Source: Anastatus disparis
Lineage: Eukaryota; Arthropoda; Insecta; Hymenoptera; Eupelmidae
Assembly (NCBI GenBank): GCA_017163975.1
Contig: JAFFSR010000351.1
Span: forward strand, 4,237,501-4,301,500
DNA length: 64,000 bases
Direction of reading: 5' to 3'
Shown here: in pieces, positions 12,452 through 23,925 of the stretch
How positions within the stretch are numbered: position 1 is the stretch's first letter
Layout: every line of letters starts with the position of its first letter
The notes under the pieces: generated by a model
Databases searched by the model: none
What the model was told of the DNA's origin: nothing
The model's input: only the letters and a program-made list of their open reading frames with translations
Made by a program: the position numbers and the translations under genes

Positions 12452-12948
12452 CGAAATTTGCAACATGATTTTGGATATAGACCAGCCGTGTTTGCTCGCG
12501 TCGCCACCCAAAAGAGGAGGCGACTTGAGCAATAGAAGAATGCCATAGTTAGCAGTAAAGAAAGAATAGTGGACAAGCCACGTTTACTTCCTTCACGTCC
12601 CATGAGAGGATACAGCGCTAGCTATCGAAGGATATTAGAGTGGGGAGCTACTAAAGCATGTAAACAAACAGTTTTTGGATAGCACAAACCTAGATGGCGC
12701 TGTTATTATAGCATAGGATATTACTTACTAACTTTGGATACGTAGACTACATGCTCTATTGGCATGAATTTTCTCTCAGTGTAGTATAAATAACTACAAC
12801 AGATAAAACATATTTTACCAATTTATCAGTGTACTAAATAAATTTCTCTCATTTTGTATTTAGAATAATTTTTACTCAATGAAATTTGAAAAGGAAAAAT
12901 TTTAAATCGTTAATTACAAACATGGTAATAATAAAATCGATATTGTAC

Positions 12949-13030
12949 CTGAAAAGCAAGAGCAACATTCTTTTTTTGATAATACTAGCGACATTCATGC
13001 GATACATTCATGGAGTATACAAATTTATAC
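12949..13030 (-). pseudogene. Possible upstream exon of the P-element-like transposase
   Basis: Minus-strand segment ending at a CAG/GTACAA donor at 12,949, preceded by a short frame with NVALAFQ. Together with the exon starting at 8,108 it would resemble the helical stretch that precedes the RNase H-like core. It needs a frame change in an A-run and the splice phase is not clean, so it is at best a decayed exon. Confidence 0.3.
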
Positions 13031-13211
13031 TCCAGGGTCAACTATGGATATAATAACACCTATAAACATGATAAGTAATTTTAATAAACGAAATTATTTT
13101 AGTAGCAATTTTATTGTTTTGAAAAAAATGATGAGTGGTCATCTATCAAAAATTAATTTTAAATAAAAACTAAAATTATGAACCTTAAAATCAAACAGTA
13201 CGAAGTGCCTT

Positions 13212-13893
13212 AGTAGAGAGACCTGTTCTATAGCGCACCCAGACGGCGCCAAAAAAATTTTCGGTCTCTCTCGACGCCTTTCCCTCGCGCGTTATAGACA
13301 TGAAGGTTCCCCCTCCCCCGGGCAAGATGGACATGGGTTTCCTCTCCCTGGGCAAGATGGACATGGGTTTCGTGACTTAGGAGAGCGACGAAGAGATTTC
13401 TTTCCCCTCTCGGCGCTATAGCTCACATCGAGCTGTAGACGCCCCCCTCTCTAACTTACCGTACAGGGGCCTGTGAGTGTTGAAGAGAGCAAGGGAGAGA
13501 AGTATACTTACCCCTCTTGGCGCTATAGCATCCATCGGCGTATAGACATCGCTCTCTTACTTACCGTACAGCCCGTAAGCGTTGGGCTTTGTGGACAGCA
13601 GCGAAGAGTACTGGTTACCCCCTCTTGGCGTTATAGCTTACATCGAATTATATGAATTTACTTAAGAAAAATTTAGTTAAAAGTTTTAAATATTAATAAA
13701 AAGTTTTAGAAAAAGATAAAATATGAAAAATATTTAAGAAAATTTATGAGAAAATTATGTTAAAAATTTAAAAAAATTTTAAATAATATAAAAGAATGTA
13801 TATGAAAAAATTTTAATATAAAATTAAATTGAATGAATTTTGGTGGGTCATAGTGTGAAGTAGATGAAAAAAGGTTAGGACGGGTATGATACA
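13212..13893 (+). repeat. Polinton left terminal inverted repeat
   Basis: Mirrors 33,950-34,630 with only scattered differences. The outer half is GC-rich. It has two copies of a unit with GGGCAAGATGGACATGGGTT (from about 13,320). Then come longer diverged units, each with GGCGCTATAGC or GGCGTTATAGC and CTTACCGTACAG. The inner half is AT-rich. Three ACTTAC motifs (13,454, 13,506, 13,559) read as GTAAGT splice donors on the minus strand, pointing out of the element. A 60-codon frame at 13,473-13,655 is only a by-product of the repeat. Confidence 0.93.
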
Positions 13894-14201
13894 GGAGATG
13901 GGTAAAAATACAATTTATTATATGTAATAAAAATAAATTTTCAAATTTATTAACAAATATATAATATTATATTATATTACAAATTTTACAAAAAATAGAA
14001 TATACAATATTTGACAAATTAATAAATAAAGTAGGTGGTATATAAAATATTTTAAAGAGCTTTTTATACATGTTTAACAATAATAAACATACATACAATA
14101 CGCATACGATCTTACAAATTTTACGAAAATATACAACATTTTTTTACAAAATTAATCGAGAAATATACATTATATACAATATTTAAAAGTCGCACACGCT
14201 A

Positions 14202-17200
14202 TTATTCTTTATAACCGAATGGTAAAGACGTACCATTTTGAAAAAAGCGACGTTTAGTTAGAACGACAGAGCATGTTTTTTGTTCGTCCTTTGTAATTAT
14301 TTTAAAATTTTCCGTACGCTTGATACTACGAAATGATAATTTGATTGTGTTAATTTCTTTATTTATTAATTTTTTAACACTATCAAAATTAATATGTGCA
14401 GTATTTTGGAAATTCAATCGAATGCCTTTAATTTTACAGCATTCGAAAGTATTTCCAGATGGTGAAATCCCTTGAAAGGCATAAAACTTTGGGCCACCGC
14501 TCAGGTATTCTGAGATATAAGAACCATCTTCATAAGAAGACAGTTCATCGGTCATTTGCCCTAAGAAATTACCTGTTTCGGGTGTATATTCACCTTGCGT
14601 ACCGGTTGTGACGAAAATACATGAATCTGTATCGCAATATAATAAACGCTTCCCTAGTTTTTCTAAGTACGAGTATAAAACAAGGCGCGCTTGAGCAGTG
14701 GTATAAGCGGCGATTACTACATTAGTATGGCTTGAACTTTTTATAGCGTCATCTTTAAATACCCAATTGACGCATAAAACATTTTCATTAATAAGAAGTA
14801 ATCCTGTTACTTCTTTATCTTTAGCCATAATAATATTTAAAAGTTCTTGTCTGCTTTTGACAAATTCAGTGTGAGGTAAATTATCGCGTTGACCAAATTT
14901 ACCCCAAAACGAATTTAAGCAGAGCTTTGCCACTGCTCGCAGCCCTGAATTTTTCTCGATTTTATTGTAATCGAGAGAAATTCCTTCCTTTGTTTTATAT
15001 TCATTTATGTAATTAGTTTTTGATTGGTCGTCTTTACATTCAGACGGCCAACCACTCGCTTCCTGTTTAATTTTTTTAGAAAACAGTTGATGTAGTCTTT
15101 AAAAAGACCGCCATCGCCGTTTTCATCTATTTGTATAATTTGGTATTGCCAAATTACAAAAATATTTAAAATTATGTACCCTTTTTCTAAGGCGACCTTT
15201 ATTTCGTCTGAAACCCAGGTACCTAAAAGAGCACGCTCTTTAACATTTTTATGTTTGCAAGATCTAAAATTTTGCTCTTCGCAACACGTTTTACAAAGAG
15301 GAAATAATAATTTTTTTTCTGATTTGACCGGTAGAACAGGTATATATAAATTTTGAGGAGGTAAAATTAGACATTTGACAAGTCCATTTACCTCAGCAAA
15401 TTTTTCATAATTGTTCCCTGTCAGCTGTAAACATTCACCACCAACATAAATTTGTGGATGGCCTGTAGGGAATTTACCTGTTTTACAGATATACGGATAT
15501 AATGAACATATATCCGTATACCTGATTTTTTTATCATTTTTTACGGTGTACGAAGTTACAAAATTTTCGGTACGTCCACCAAAGAATGCGTCTCTAGGGT
15601 CCAACTTAACGTTGGATAAAAGTGAATGGTTTTTTAAATATAGTGATATTTCGGGTTGCGCTATTTTCATTTTATTGAAATCGCATTCCCAAATCCATTC
15701 TACTTTATACCCGCTAGCACGTATTTTTTGTATTTTTTCCAGTGTTTTTTTATAGCATTCGTGCATCGGTCGCCTGAATGAATCTCTCGACTCATAGTTG
15801 TGAGCAAAACACTTTTTACACCCGTGAGCATAACATCCTTGAAATTCAAATACTGTTCCTTTGAATTTCGGGGATGAAGCTTCGTTTATATCCACTGGTA
15901 AAAAACCATCGACTTTATAGCTCTCTGGTAAAACATGTTCCCGCGCTCTTGCCGCGTGAATGATTTTTTTCCCTAATACGTGTTCACGCCATAATAACCA
16001 TTCGTTTGATTTTTTCGAATGGTTATCGGCAAGTCTGTAGCCCTTTGTGGGTATAAGGCCGATCGTTTTTTCCTGTAAAAAGTTTTGCCTGTATAGGACA
16101 GAGCATGCAGAAGCTATAGTCGTAGCCTGTGAAAAAGGGCATAAATTTCCTTTTTCTAGAAATATATTCCTAAATACAACGCACGCTCGCCGTAAAATAT
16201 TTACATCCAGGGTACAATATTTTATGATTTCTTTTTGGAAATCGAATTCGTTACATGTTTTTAAATTTTCGTCGTACCACTGATAAAATTTCTCTCTCTC
16301 ACCAACACTCATTGTATCGGGCGAGTAATATTTTGCTGGTGGTAACGGGCTTTTATATTTTTCATTTTCTTTCGTATTAAATAAATGTGGAAAATACCCT
16401 TTAACATTACCTTCAGGCAAGCCGAATGCCTTTGGTAAATCACTTAATCTCATGTTAAAATAATTTATCGAATCAATAAATCGCGTTTTATGAACAGACA
16501 TTAAAATAATATTTCTACCGTTTAATATTATTTTAGGTTTGATATTATAATTTTCTTTTAAAATACTGTTTAAAATAAAATGCGCATCAAATGCTTTGGC
16601 ATTATGTGCGATGCATATTGTATTTTTAAAAATAGAATTTGGGCGAACAGCTAATTCTATTAAATTTTTAACGGGGTTCTTTTTAAATATAAATTCCCGT
16701 ATACCACAAAAACTGCAATGAGTTGTGAGAGATTCAATATTAATACAATTGTCGCACACTTGTTGTGCTACACATAAATTTACAACATGTAAATTTACGT
16801 TAGCACTGTATAGATCGTCTTGCCTCGTCTCGAAATCATAGAATATAAATCTATTTTCCGGCATATTTTCATTATGCGTGCTTTTTTTAACAGCTAGCGG
16901 TTTAATGTAGCACAATTCATTGTAATTATGTATAATTTTACATCGATTACAATAAAATGTACCACATTTGTGCTCTGGTTTATTTTTTTTTCTATTCATG
17001 TTTTTAATCACACATTCATCGCAATTGTATATGACAGCACACACACTACTGTTCCGATCGTAACTTCCGTTTTGTAAATGTCTCGCGTAACACGCTTGAC
17101 TCACAAAACTTCTGTTACAAGCGGAACAGATTATATTTTGATCTCCACACACACATGCTGGTTTGGAAAAACAACAAGAACAAATATCGCTACATTTATG

Positions 17201-18691
17201 CATATCTTTTCGCTCATATGCTTTGTTACATTTTTCGCAAAACTTTGGGAGTCCAGCTTGCTGTAAAGATTTTATAAAAGCAAAATGTTCTGGTGGACCC
17301 TTAAAGTATAATAAATTGATTTCTTGTGGTGTTGGTATATTATTATCGTTATTATTTATGAAAAATTCCGAAATACGTCCATCGTAGGATATTTGTGACA
17401 TATTATTCGCAAATTCGTTATTTTTTCTTATAATTAAAGCGATATTTTTTTTTTGCGCGAGATATTTTTGAAAAATTTGAATCTGTTCCATATGACACCC
17501 ATTTTCAGGTATATCATTTAGGTCAATTCCAACTTCTTTTAAAATATCAAGTGCACATTTTTTTTGAAAAGCACGTCGTGAATCGATCTTTCTTTTCCAA
17601 TGTTTTAGAAAATTAGTATTTTTTGGGTCGGATTGCAACAATAAATATGCCAATCCGACCGCTATTGCTCGTGGCAAACAAAGATTATCATCATTTTCTA
17701 TTGTAATGATAGAGCGCTTTCTTTTAGCGGCTTCTTTGTTTAAGGGTTTACCTAAATTTCTAGCCCCGCCTTGAATTCCTTTTACTAAGGTAATATCAAG
17801 AATTAAATTATTATTGATGTTAAATTCCGCATTGCTTTAAGCAATTTGAAAAATAACATCAAATAATTCTTCGGGGCGAAAATCTCTTACGTATTTTAAA
17901 CGCATCCAACCGGGTCCACGAGTAAATTCATCGCTCGTGATATACGCCGTAATATAATCGAAGGGATTTTCGGTTATATCTATAATAAATGCGTGTATTT
18001 CTGCAATCGCTTCTTGCAGCCACACTAAAGGGTTGGTATTTGGTGGGGGCGTTTCAATACGTATAGTTAGGCGCTCGCCACGCACGCCGTAACGTTGCGA
18101 ATTCCCACCCGGTTGTCGAGAAATTACAGCAAACTTTTGCGCATTTCTACCACCACCTACCTGATTATATAAATTAACCTCATTTTCTCTATTATTTACA
18201 CATGAACAATATTCAAATTCAATATCACTGTCATTCATCACACTATCACCCAATATCGCTTCATTACTTAAAAACGGTGATTCTTCGTTACCATCATTCA
18301 TACTCTCATCACTTTCTGATATAATTATATTATTTTCGGAATTTAAACATTCACTCTCGCTACTTGTATCGCTAATACTATCATCGCTCTCCGGTATTAT
18401 TATGTTATTTATAATTATTTTTTTATTATTTATATATATATTATCACTATCGCTATCGTTAATACTCTCATCGGTCTCGGGTATTATTATATTTTTTCTA
18501 ATTATATTATTATCAATATATCTATCGCTATCGCTATCGCTACCGCTATCGCTACCGCTATCGCTTATATAATTAACATCTGCTTCGTTGTTGTTGCTGT
18601 CATCATCGCTTTGACTCGAATACACTTGTCTCAGCAATTCTAGGGCGTTAACTATATAAAAATAAAAAGAGACAAAAATAAATATTTTCAT
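14202..18691 (-). pseudogene. Polinton protein-primed DNA polymerase B, broken by a stop and a frameshift
   Basis: Family B polymerase that would copy the element from a protein primer. Three open blocks follow each other: 18,691-17,840 (acidic Ser/Asp/Asn-rich head, then a conserved block from about 18,080), 17,836-15,005, and 14,933-14,202. The first two share one frame and are parted by a single TAA at 17,837-17,839. The last is in another frame, and the change lies at an A7 run near 15,070-15,080. Visible domains: a Cys-rich zinc-binding region, exonuclease motifs FYDFETR and AHNAKAFD, palm motif A DICSLYP, motif B KLCLNSFWGKFG and motif C YCDTDS. All catalytic residues are kept, so the damage is recent. 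A splice acceptor at 18,651 (TTTTTATATAG) suggests the true N terminus may come from an upstream exon. The apparent start at 18,691 would give an unlikely hydrophobic leader. Confidence 0.92.
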
Positions 18692-18838
18692 GTCAACTTA
18701 TTTTTATTATTTTTAATTTGTAAAATAACGCCTTTTCTTAAAATAAAGCTAAAAATTAATAAAAGAAAAAAGAATTTACGTAGAAAAGTTAATATACAAA
18801 CGTAAATGTTTGCGTTGAATATACTACTTTTGATACCT

Positions 18839-19215
18839 TTAATAGTCGCCCGTATCGTTCTGTCCTTGTCTAATCTAAATTTCCGTTATAATAAATTAAA
18901 TATTTATATACAAATGTAAGAGGTGAGGGCTGTAGAGTAAAAAAACGAGCAAACAATTCTATTTTATGAAAAAATATGAAATTTCCATCACTTTTCAAGT
19001 AGAGTATGAAACGAAAAATTAAGTTGAATTTGACTGTTTTTCGTTTCATACCTTATTTAAAAAATATTGGAAATTTCATATTTTTTCATAAAATAGAATC
19101 GTTTGCTCGTTTTTTACTCTACAGCCCTCACCTCTTACATTTGTATATAAATATTTAATTTATTATAACGGAAATTTAGATTAGACAAGGACAGAACGAT
19201 ACGGGCGATTCTTAA
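18839..19215. mobile_element. TTAA-flanked hairpin MITE
   Basis: TTAA at 18,839-18,842 and 19,212-19,215. Ends TAGTCGCCCGTATCG and CGATACGGGCGATTC; arms of about 170 bp are near-perfect complements around 19,020-19,040. It lies between the polymerase gene and the three-exon gene, inside the Polinton. Confidence 0.88.
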
Positions 19216-19570
19216 GAAGATGTAAAATGGATACTACACATTTACTCATAAATATCGACTATCTCTTCATCTTATTGCAAAATTTTCAGCAAAGAAATTA
19301 GCTTGTAGTTTGTACCACAAAGATTATTTAGTTGAATTTTTTTTCATAGAAAATTACGGTCCCAATATTGTTTATTCGAAGTTTTCGATTTTGTACCAGA
19401 AATCTGAATATCTTAAAACTAATGAATGAATTCATTTTAAAATTTAATTAAATAATCATCATAGAACATACCACGAGCTAATGCATTTCTTTTTTGAAAA
19501 TTCAACAATAAATGGAAAGAAAGTTAATATTTATAGGTACGGGTGTAGTGTCCGTTCTACATCTCCTTAA
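19212..19570. mobile_element. Second TTAA hairpin MITE sharing the TTAA of its neighbour
   Basis: Starts at the same TTAA that ends the previous element and closes at TTAA 19,567-19,570. Ends GAAGATGTAAAATGG and GTTCTACATCTCC. Same family as the FAF1 intron copy at 3,331-3,710. Confidence 0.8.
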
Positions 19571-19949
19571 AGTATATACATATCTCTCTCTCTTTCATTC
19601 GGTTATATCCCGTACTTTTTCTCTCATATCCCTACTCCGCTTATGAATGTAAATTTAAGTAGATGTAAGCTACCGCTGTTTTTATTCTATCATACGCTTA
19701 ATAACCATAATCTATACACTAAATAAATTTTAAATTATTATAAAATCTTCAAATTTTTTTTTACATAAAACATACTATTTATAAAAATTATACAAAGATT
19801 TTATATAAAATACGTCATATAAAATTTGAAATATATTACAATAAAAATAATATTTAAAATGTTTAAATTATATTAAAAGAAATTAAAAAAAAAATGTATT
19901 TTAAATTTACATGACCGTATACATTTATATAAAATCTTTGTGTTAATTT
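19571..19949. other. AT-rich intergenic, nothing recognised
   Basis: Between a hairpin element and the stop of the three-exon gene. Contains a short CT-rich run (about 19,580-19,640) and AT-rich sequence; no frame or RNA gene that I can support. Confidence 0.6.
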
Positions 19950-21286
19950 TTAGGGTTCAGACACCCCACGAAAACATTCGGAAACCCGTAGCAATAAAGC
20001 TCGTAATTCGTGTAAAGGGAGTTGAAGCACGTGGTTTTCGTCGTTATTTTTTAGAGTTTCTAAGAACCATCTACGTTCGCGCGCACGTGGTGCCCATTGA
20101 ATGCTTTTCCAATGTTCAGGAATTGCAACACCTAGTTCCTCGTTATTGCTTATATCTTAAAAATATTTTTTGTTATTTAAAAAAAACTAAATATTATAAA
20201 TAAAATGATTTTTAAAAAAAACTTACGATTGTTGACATCGTTGTCCGCACAGCTGTTTTGGTTGAAGCGAGTGGGTACCAGGTTGCCTTGCTCGTTCACG
20301 TAGTTAGTCTGGTCGAATGGATTGTGGTGCGGTCGATAAAAGAAATCGTTGAGTACTCGCGATCTATCCACAGCTGAAGATGATTCGTCGTTTGGCACTA
20401 TAAACTGATGATCACGAATTGGCGAAGGATCATGTGGTAGTGGTGCAACATCAAATGGTACGTTGAATCGAATTTCATCTTGTTGTTGTTGTTGTTGTTG
20501 TTGTTGGTTTTCTTCTTCTTCTTTTAACACATTTTTTGCTATATCTACGTGCGATCTTGTTGATTGATCGTGTATATCCAGGAAGCCTCCGGCTATAAGG
20601 GCCGGGGTTATCCTCTGACCCTCATAGTTAATAGAGTCGTCCGAATCGGGTATCGGACTACTCGCTGCAAACCGTTCACCATTCGCGAAAATGTTCGCGA
20701 CTTCCTCATCATCTTCGTTCAAACTTTGGTCTGCATTATTCACGTTATGGTCACTACCAGCACCACTACCACTCAGCATATTTTCCTCCGAGCTGCTCTC
20801 TTCCACACTTTCTTCACTATGTTCCTCCACACTATCTTCTTCAGAATCTCCCCACAGAAGGGCGAAAAAAGCTAAAAAAAATCACAAATTTATTAAATAA
20901 CTTTTAAAAACACAAACACTTATATCACTTTTTTTTTTAATCACTTTTTATCACATACCGTTGGCTTCATTCAGGCCTGTTATTACTTCTGCGAACAGGG
21001 GTGAATCACGTAACCCACGATTCACAATAACCGTCCCCGCTATTAAAGATGCGTGCATCGAAGAATAAAATCTGCTCCGATACAAAGATCTAATGTCACG
21101 CGCCGTGAGATTGGTAAGAAGTCGTCGTAATTCACGACGCAAACCGTTAATCGACATCGCGCGCAATGTCAACCGTCTTCTCGTTAATTGCTCGCCCACG
21201 AGCGGCGTACGGTTACGATTATTTACAAACGAATCTGTAGCAACTACACTGCTACGTAAATTACACCACTCTTGACGCGACGACAT
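19950..21286 (-). CDS. Polinton acidic protein, three spliced exons, unknown function
   Basis: Exons 21,286-20,959, 20,871-20,227 and 20,155-19,950 join in frame (1,179 nt, 392 residues). Donors are GTATGT and GTAAGT; acceptors are TTTTTTTTAG and ATTTTTAAG; both introns are short (87 and 71 nt) and phase 1. The first exon encodes an Arg-rich helical domain (MSSRQEWCNLR start, RRELRRLLTNL, LTARDIRSLYRSR). The second begins FFALLW, then turns strongly Glu/Ser-rich with a poly-Gln run of nine residues and a proline-containing region. The third encodes a compact ending with EHWKSIQWAPRARER and LHELRALLLRVSECF. I do not recognise the family. The position beside polymerase B and the acidic tract recall the polymerase's own head region. 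Intact frames across two clean introns suggest a real gene. A terminal-protein or regulatory role would be a guess. Confidence 0.75.
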
Positions 21287-22002
21287 TTTTAAATGATTGA
21301 AATTTTAAGGAATACTTAAAAAGAAAAAAACTTAAAAAATTTCTCGAAGATGAGAAAGAACCTTTCAATACGAGAATTGAAACGTAAATGAAAATCTTTC
21401 TGTTTCATTTTCTACAGAATACCCACGTTTGTTTTTTAATAAAAAAAAATACGTTGGTGGGGTCAAAAAAGGAAATGTGACATTTTCACATGGATGAAAA
21501 TTTAGCACGTTTTTTAAAACATCTGTGCTCTGTATGGGTTAATTTTTATATACACCAAACTCCTAAAGAGCCTAAGTGCAATAAAAAACGGGTTCGGCCC
21601 GAAGTAAAAACTAATAAATACAATGCGAAACGTGGGTGAAAATAGTTGTAAAATGCAATAGAAAGAAGGTTATAGAAGAGAAAGATCTTCTCAGTGGGGC
21701 AAATCCTAATAGTTATTATATCTATGACATTTACAATACTCAATACTTTCCTAAAAATAGAAAATGAAATCCCTACTTTTTTATTTTTAAAGAGCGTTTT
21801 CTTGAGTGGACCTATGGGTGTGTAGAAAAATTTTGGTATCCCCTTCTTCTTTTCTTATTTACATAAATTTTTTGTATGTGTGCGTATAGTAGTAGGCGGG
21901 GCTATGAATTTAAAAAGCCTGGATAAATAAATTTTTTACAGATTAGTTGACAAAACACTTGCGGTGAAACATAGTCATTTACATAATAGTGTTAAAGTTA
22001 GA
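21287..22002. promoter_or_regulatory. Divergent intergenic region between leftward and rightward Polinton genes
   Basis: About 700 bp separate the start of the three-exon gene (minus) from the 22,003 gene (plus). The rightward promoter candidate is at 21,895-21,917. No comparable motif was found for the leftward gene. A minus-strand frame at 21,546-21,743 has no supporting features and is left uncalled. Confidence 0.45.
21895..21917 (+). promoter_or_regulatory. Candidate Polinton promoter (GC box plus TATA-like)
   Basis: GGCGGGGCT followed after a few bases by a TATA-like TTTAAAAAG, about 86 bp before the ATG at 22,003. The same arrangement, GGCGGAGCT then AATAAAAAG, occurs at 31,252-31,274 before another rightward gene. 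ATTAGTTGAC about 30 bp downstream has a counterpart (ATTAGTTTAC) at the second site. Confidence 0.5.
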
Positions 22003-22905
22003 ATGGCTCAAATGCAAGTAGAGTTACAATCCGCGGCACGTTGTCGAGTTTATGAGGGTAAACAGGTAGATGGGACATTAAGACTACCCAACATTATTTT
22101 AGCTACCTGTTACGCTTTAAATGTCTCCAATACAAAAAGGATCATTGTGGGATTTGATCGGACACAAGAGTCAAACGACAGTGGTGTATTCAAATACGAT
22201 ATTGTGTTGAAATTTGTCAATGCTGGTAGTGGTATAAAAGGAACTCAACGTGAATTAGTTATGGATGTCAATGCTTGGAACGACTTGCAGGAAAAATTTG
22301 ATTTAATATCCACCTACTTCAACGATGATTATCAATATTACGAAAAATATAATGGACAGCGTGTTGTTACTATGGGTAATTATGAACTTTTCTTCACAAC
22401 ATCGTATGGTTCAAAGTCTGTGACGATTGAGCAGCGACCATCTTTCGGAGAAATTTTAGACCTCTCATCTCAGAGCACGGATATTAACCAGCAAAATAAA
22501 AAAGGAAAAATGTACTTACCTACTATTGTAATGCAGCTCGTTACTTTTGAAGGCGTTAAAACTGTAAGTAAATGTATCAATGCACAAATAGCTCGTTTCG
22601 AGGAACATACAAAAAATATAGATTCGTGTGCAACATTTTTAAAGGAATACACGCGTGATATTATTTATCAACGAGTATCATCAGAGACAGCACGAAGAAA
22701 TATGTTGGATAATTTAAGTGAATTTAAAAATTTTTTAAATGATAACTCTGTTATAGAATTGTTATATCGTAAATTAAAAGAAGATTTACCTAGTGATTTT
22801 ACAGCAAAATATTATAATATAGTTTTTGAAGAAATGTTAGCATTTTTGATAATACCTATTGCTGAACAAATTCGAAAAGAAATGTTTCCAAATATTAAGA
22901 TGTAA
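22003..22905 (+). CDS. Polinton protein of unknown function, 300 aa
   Basis: Open frame without breaks; the first ATG is at 22,003 (MAQMQVELQSAARCRVYEG) although the frame extends 13 codons upstream without an ATG. The first two thirds look like a beta-rich globular domain (LPNIILATCYALNV, RIIVGFDRTQ, FKYDIVLKFVNAG, YELFFTTSYG). The last third is predicted helical with many Glu/Lys (FEEHTKNID, ARRNMLDNLSEF). No signal peptide, membrane segment or known motif. It is the first gene of the rightward set and has a candidate promoter of the same kind as the 31,380 gene. I do not recognise the family. Confidence 0.75.
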   Translation: MAQMQVELQSAARCRVYEGKQVDGTLRLPNIILATCYALNVSNTKRIIVGFDRTQESNDSGVFKYDIVLKFVNAGSGIKGTQRELVMDVNAWNDLQEKFDLISTYFNDDYQYYEKYNGQRVVTMGNYELFFTTSYGSKSVTIEQRPSFGEILDLSSQSTDINQQNKKGKMYLPTIVMQLVTFEGVKTVSKCINAQIARFEEHTKNIDSCATFLKEYTRDIIYQRVSSETARRNMLDNLSEFKNFLNDNSVIELLYRKLKEDLPSDFTAKYYNIVFEEMLAFLIIPIAEQIRKEMFPNIKM

Positions 22906-23647
22906 ATATTTAAAAAATTTTTTCAATCCATATAAATTTTTCTAAAAATTATAAAAAAAAAACTTATTCTAACATTAAAATTTGAAAAAAATTGTAAAAA
23001 TAAAAAAATAAAAATTTAAAAACATTTATTGTAATGATGCGTCGTTATAAAAATGTAATTATATATAATTTTATATACATACGTATGTGTGTGTATTATT
23101 ACCGAATCAGTATACTGTAAAATACATTGCGTACAAATATAAATGTAAATAATTATGTTAGTAGTTTATTGCGTTTACGCGCTAGTACACGATTTAAATT
23201 CAAGCATTTTTGATGCACTCCAATTTATAAATTGGCTGAAATTACAGTAGATTTGATATCTGTAACATTTTTAAAAGATGTGTAAATGAAAGTATAATGG
23301 TACTTTCAAATACGCGTTTTTAAAAGTATTGCAGTTATCAAAACTGCAGTAATTTTCTCCAATTTGCAAAATGGCGGGTGTTAAAAATGCTTGATTATAA
23401 ATCACGTACTAGCGGGTCGACGGAGCATATGAAGACATTATCTGTAAAAACAAATGTTATAAAATTTTTAAATGATTGTGTCAATAAATTCTGTAAAAAA
23501 CATGTCTTTTTTTCTTTAATATACCTACACTTATACCTTTTCCCTCTTTATCATAATTATTAATTTTAATTTAAAATTAATTTATATAAATAATTTTTAT
23601 TACATCATTTTTAAATTAATTATTTTTAAAATTTTGACATAAAATTC
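22906..23647. other. AT-rich gap with a foldback at 23,172-23,415
   Basis: The gap holds an imperfect inverted repeat. GCGCTAGTACACGATTTA with AAGCATTTTT near 23,171-23,210 is matched by AAATGCTTGATTATAAATCA and CGTACTAGCG near 23,385-23,415. No gene. In Polintons the packaging ATPase could have been in a gap like this, but no Walker A motif is present. Confidence 0.55.
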
Positions 23648-23917
23648 TAATGCGCCACGCGCAATCATAGGAAATAAATATTACTGGAAAGTCGAATCAG
23701 TTGAATCTGTTTCGAGAGATAACGTGACACCACAAACAGCGCCTTTACCAAGCAGCTCCGATGGCGAAATAGAAAGTTTGAATGGTCGTAAAGCAAAAAA
23801 ACGTAAAATATCATCTCGCGCAAAGGAAAAAGTGAAAGAAAAAAGTAAAATATTACAAAACAATTTAATTACCCCGCAGCAACAACAGCAAAAGGGTTGG
23901 TTTTCTATGAATTGATA
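23648..23917 (+). CDS. Small basic frame before the integrase, no ATG
   Basis: Open for about 90 codons after a TAA and ending at TGA 23,915-23,917, nine bases before the integrase ATG. It reads IIGNKYYWKVESVESV, then a Ser/Pro stretch, a strongly basic run (GRKAKKRKISSRAKEKVK, NLS-like), and a Gln run. There is no in-frame ATG, so it is either the 3' exon of a spliced gene, a 5'-truncated gene, or chance. Close packing before the integrase favours something real. Function unknown. Confidence 0.35.
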
Positions 23918-23925
23918 ACAGAGCA

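Larger units (their letters stand above)
9912..12535. repeat. Nested inverted-repeat element inside the 4.6-kb transposon
   Basis: The left arm (9,912-10,045) with CCTCTTTTGGGTGGCGACGC is matched by its complement in two pieces: 12,018-12,050 and 12,448-12,535. The right arm was split by the TTAA hairpin element at 12,047-12,451. Between the arms lie a stretch at 10,280-10,500 of diverged repeats (GACAGAGAAGGATAGACG units mixed with GA-rich runs) and the tRNA-like palindrome at 10,986-12,006. Confidence 0.7.
8147..12781. mobile_element. 4.6-kb non-coding DNA transposon with TA target duplication
   Basis: Ends CACTGAGAGAAAATTCATGC at 8,147 and the complementary sequence ending at 12,781, about 32 bp of terminal inverted repeat. 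TA stands on both sides. The same CACTGAGA(A/G)AAAATT ends with TA flanks recur at 35,318 and 51,884, so both may belong to one superfamily (Tc1/mariner-like by the TA target, not proven). No transposase frame is visible. The interior is a stack of hairpins and satellites. It splits the transposase-like exons at 7,503-8,108 and 12,949-13,030. Confidence 0.75.
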
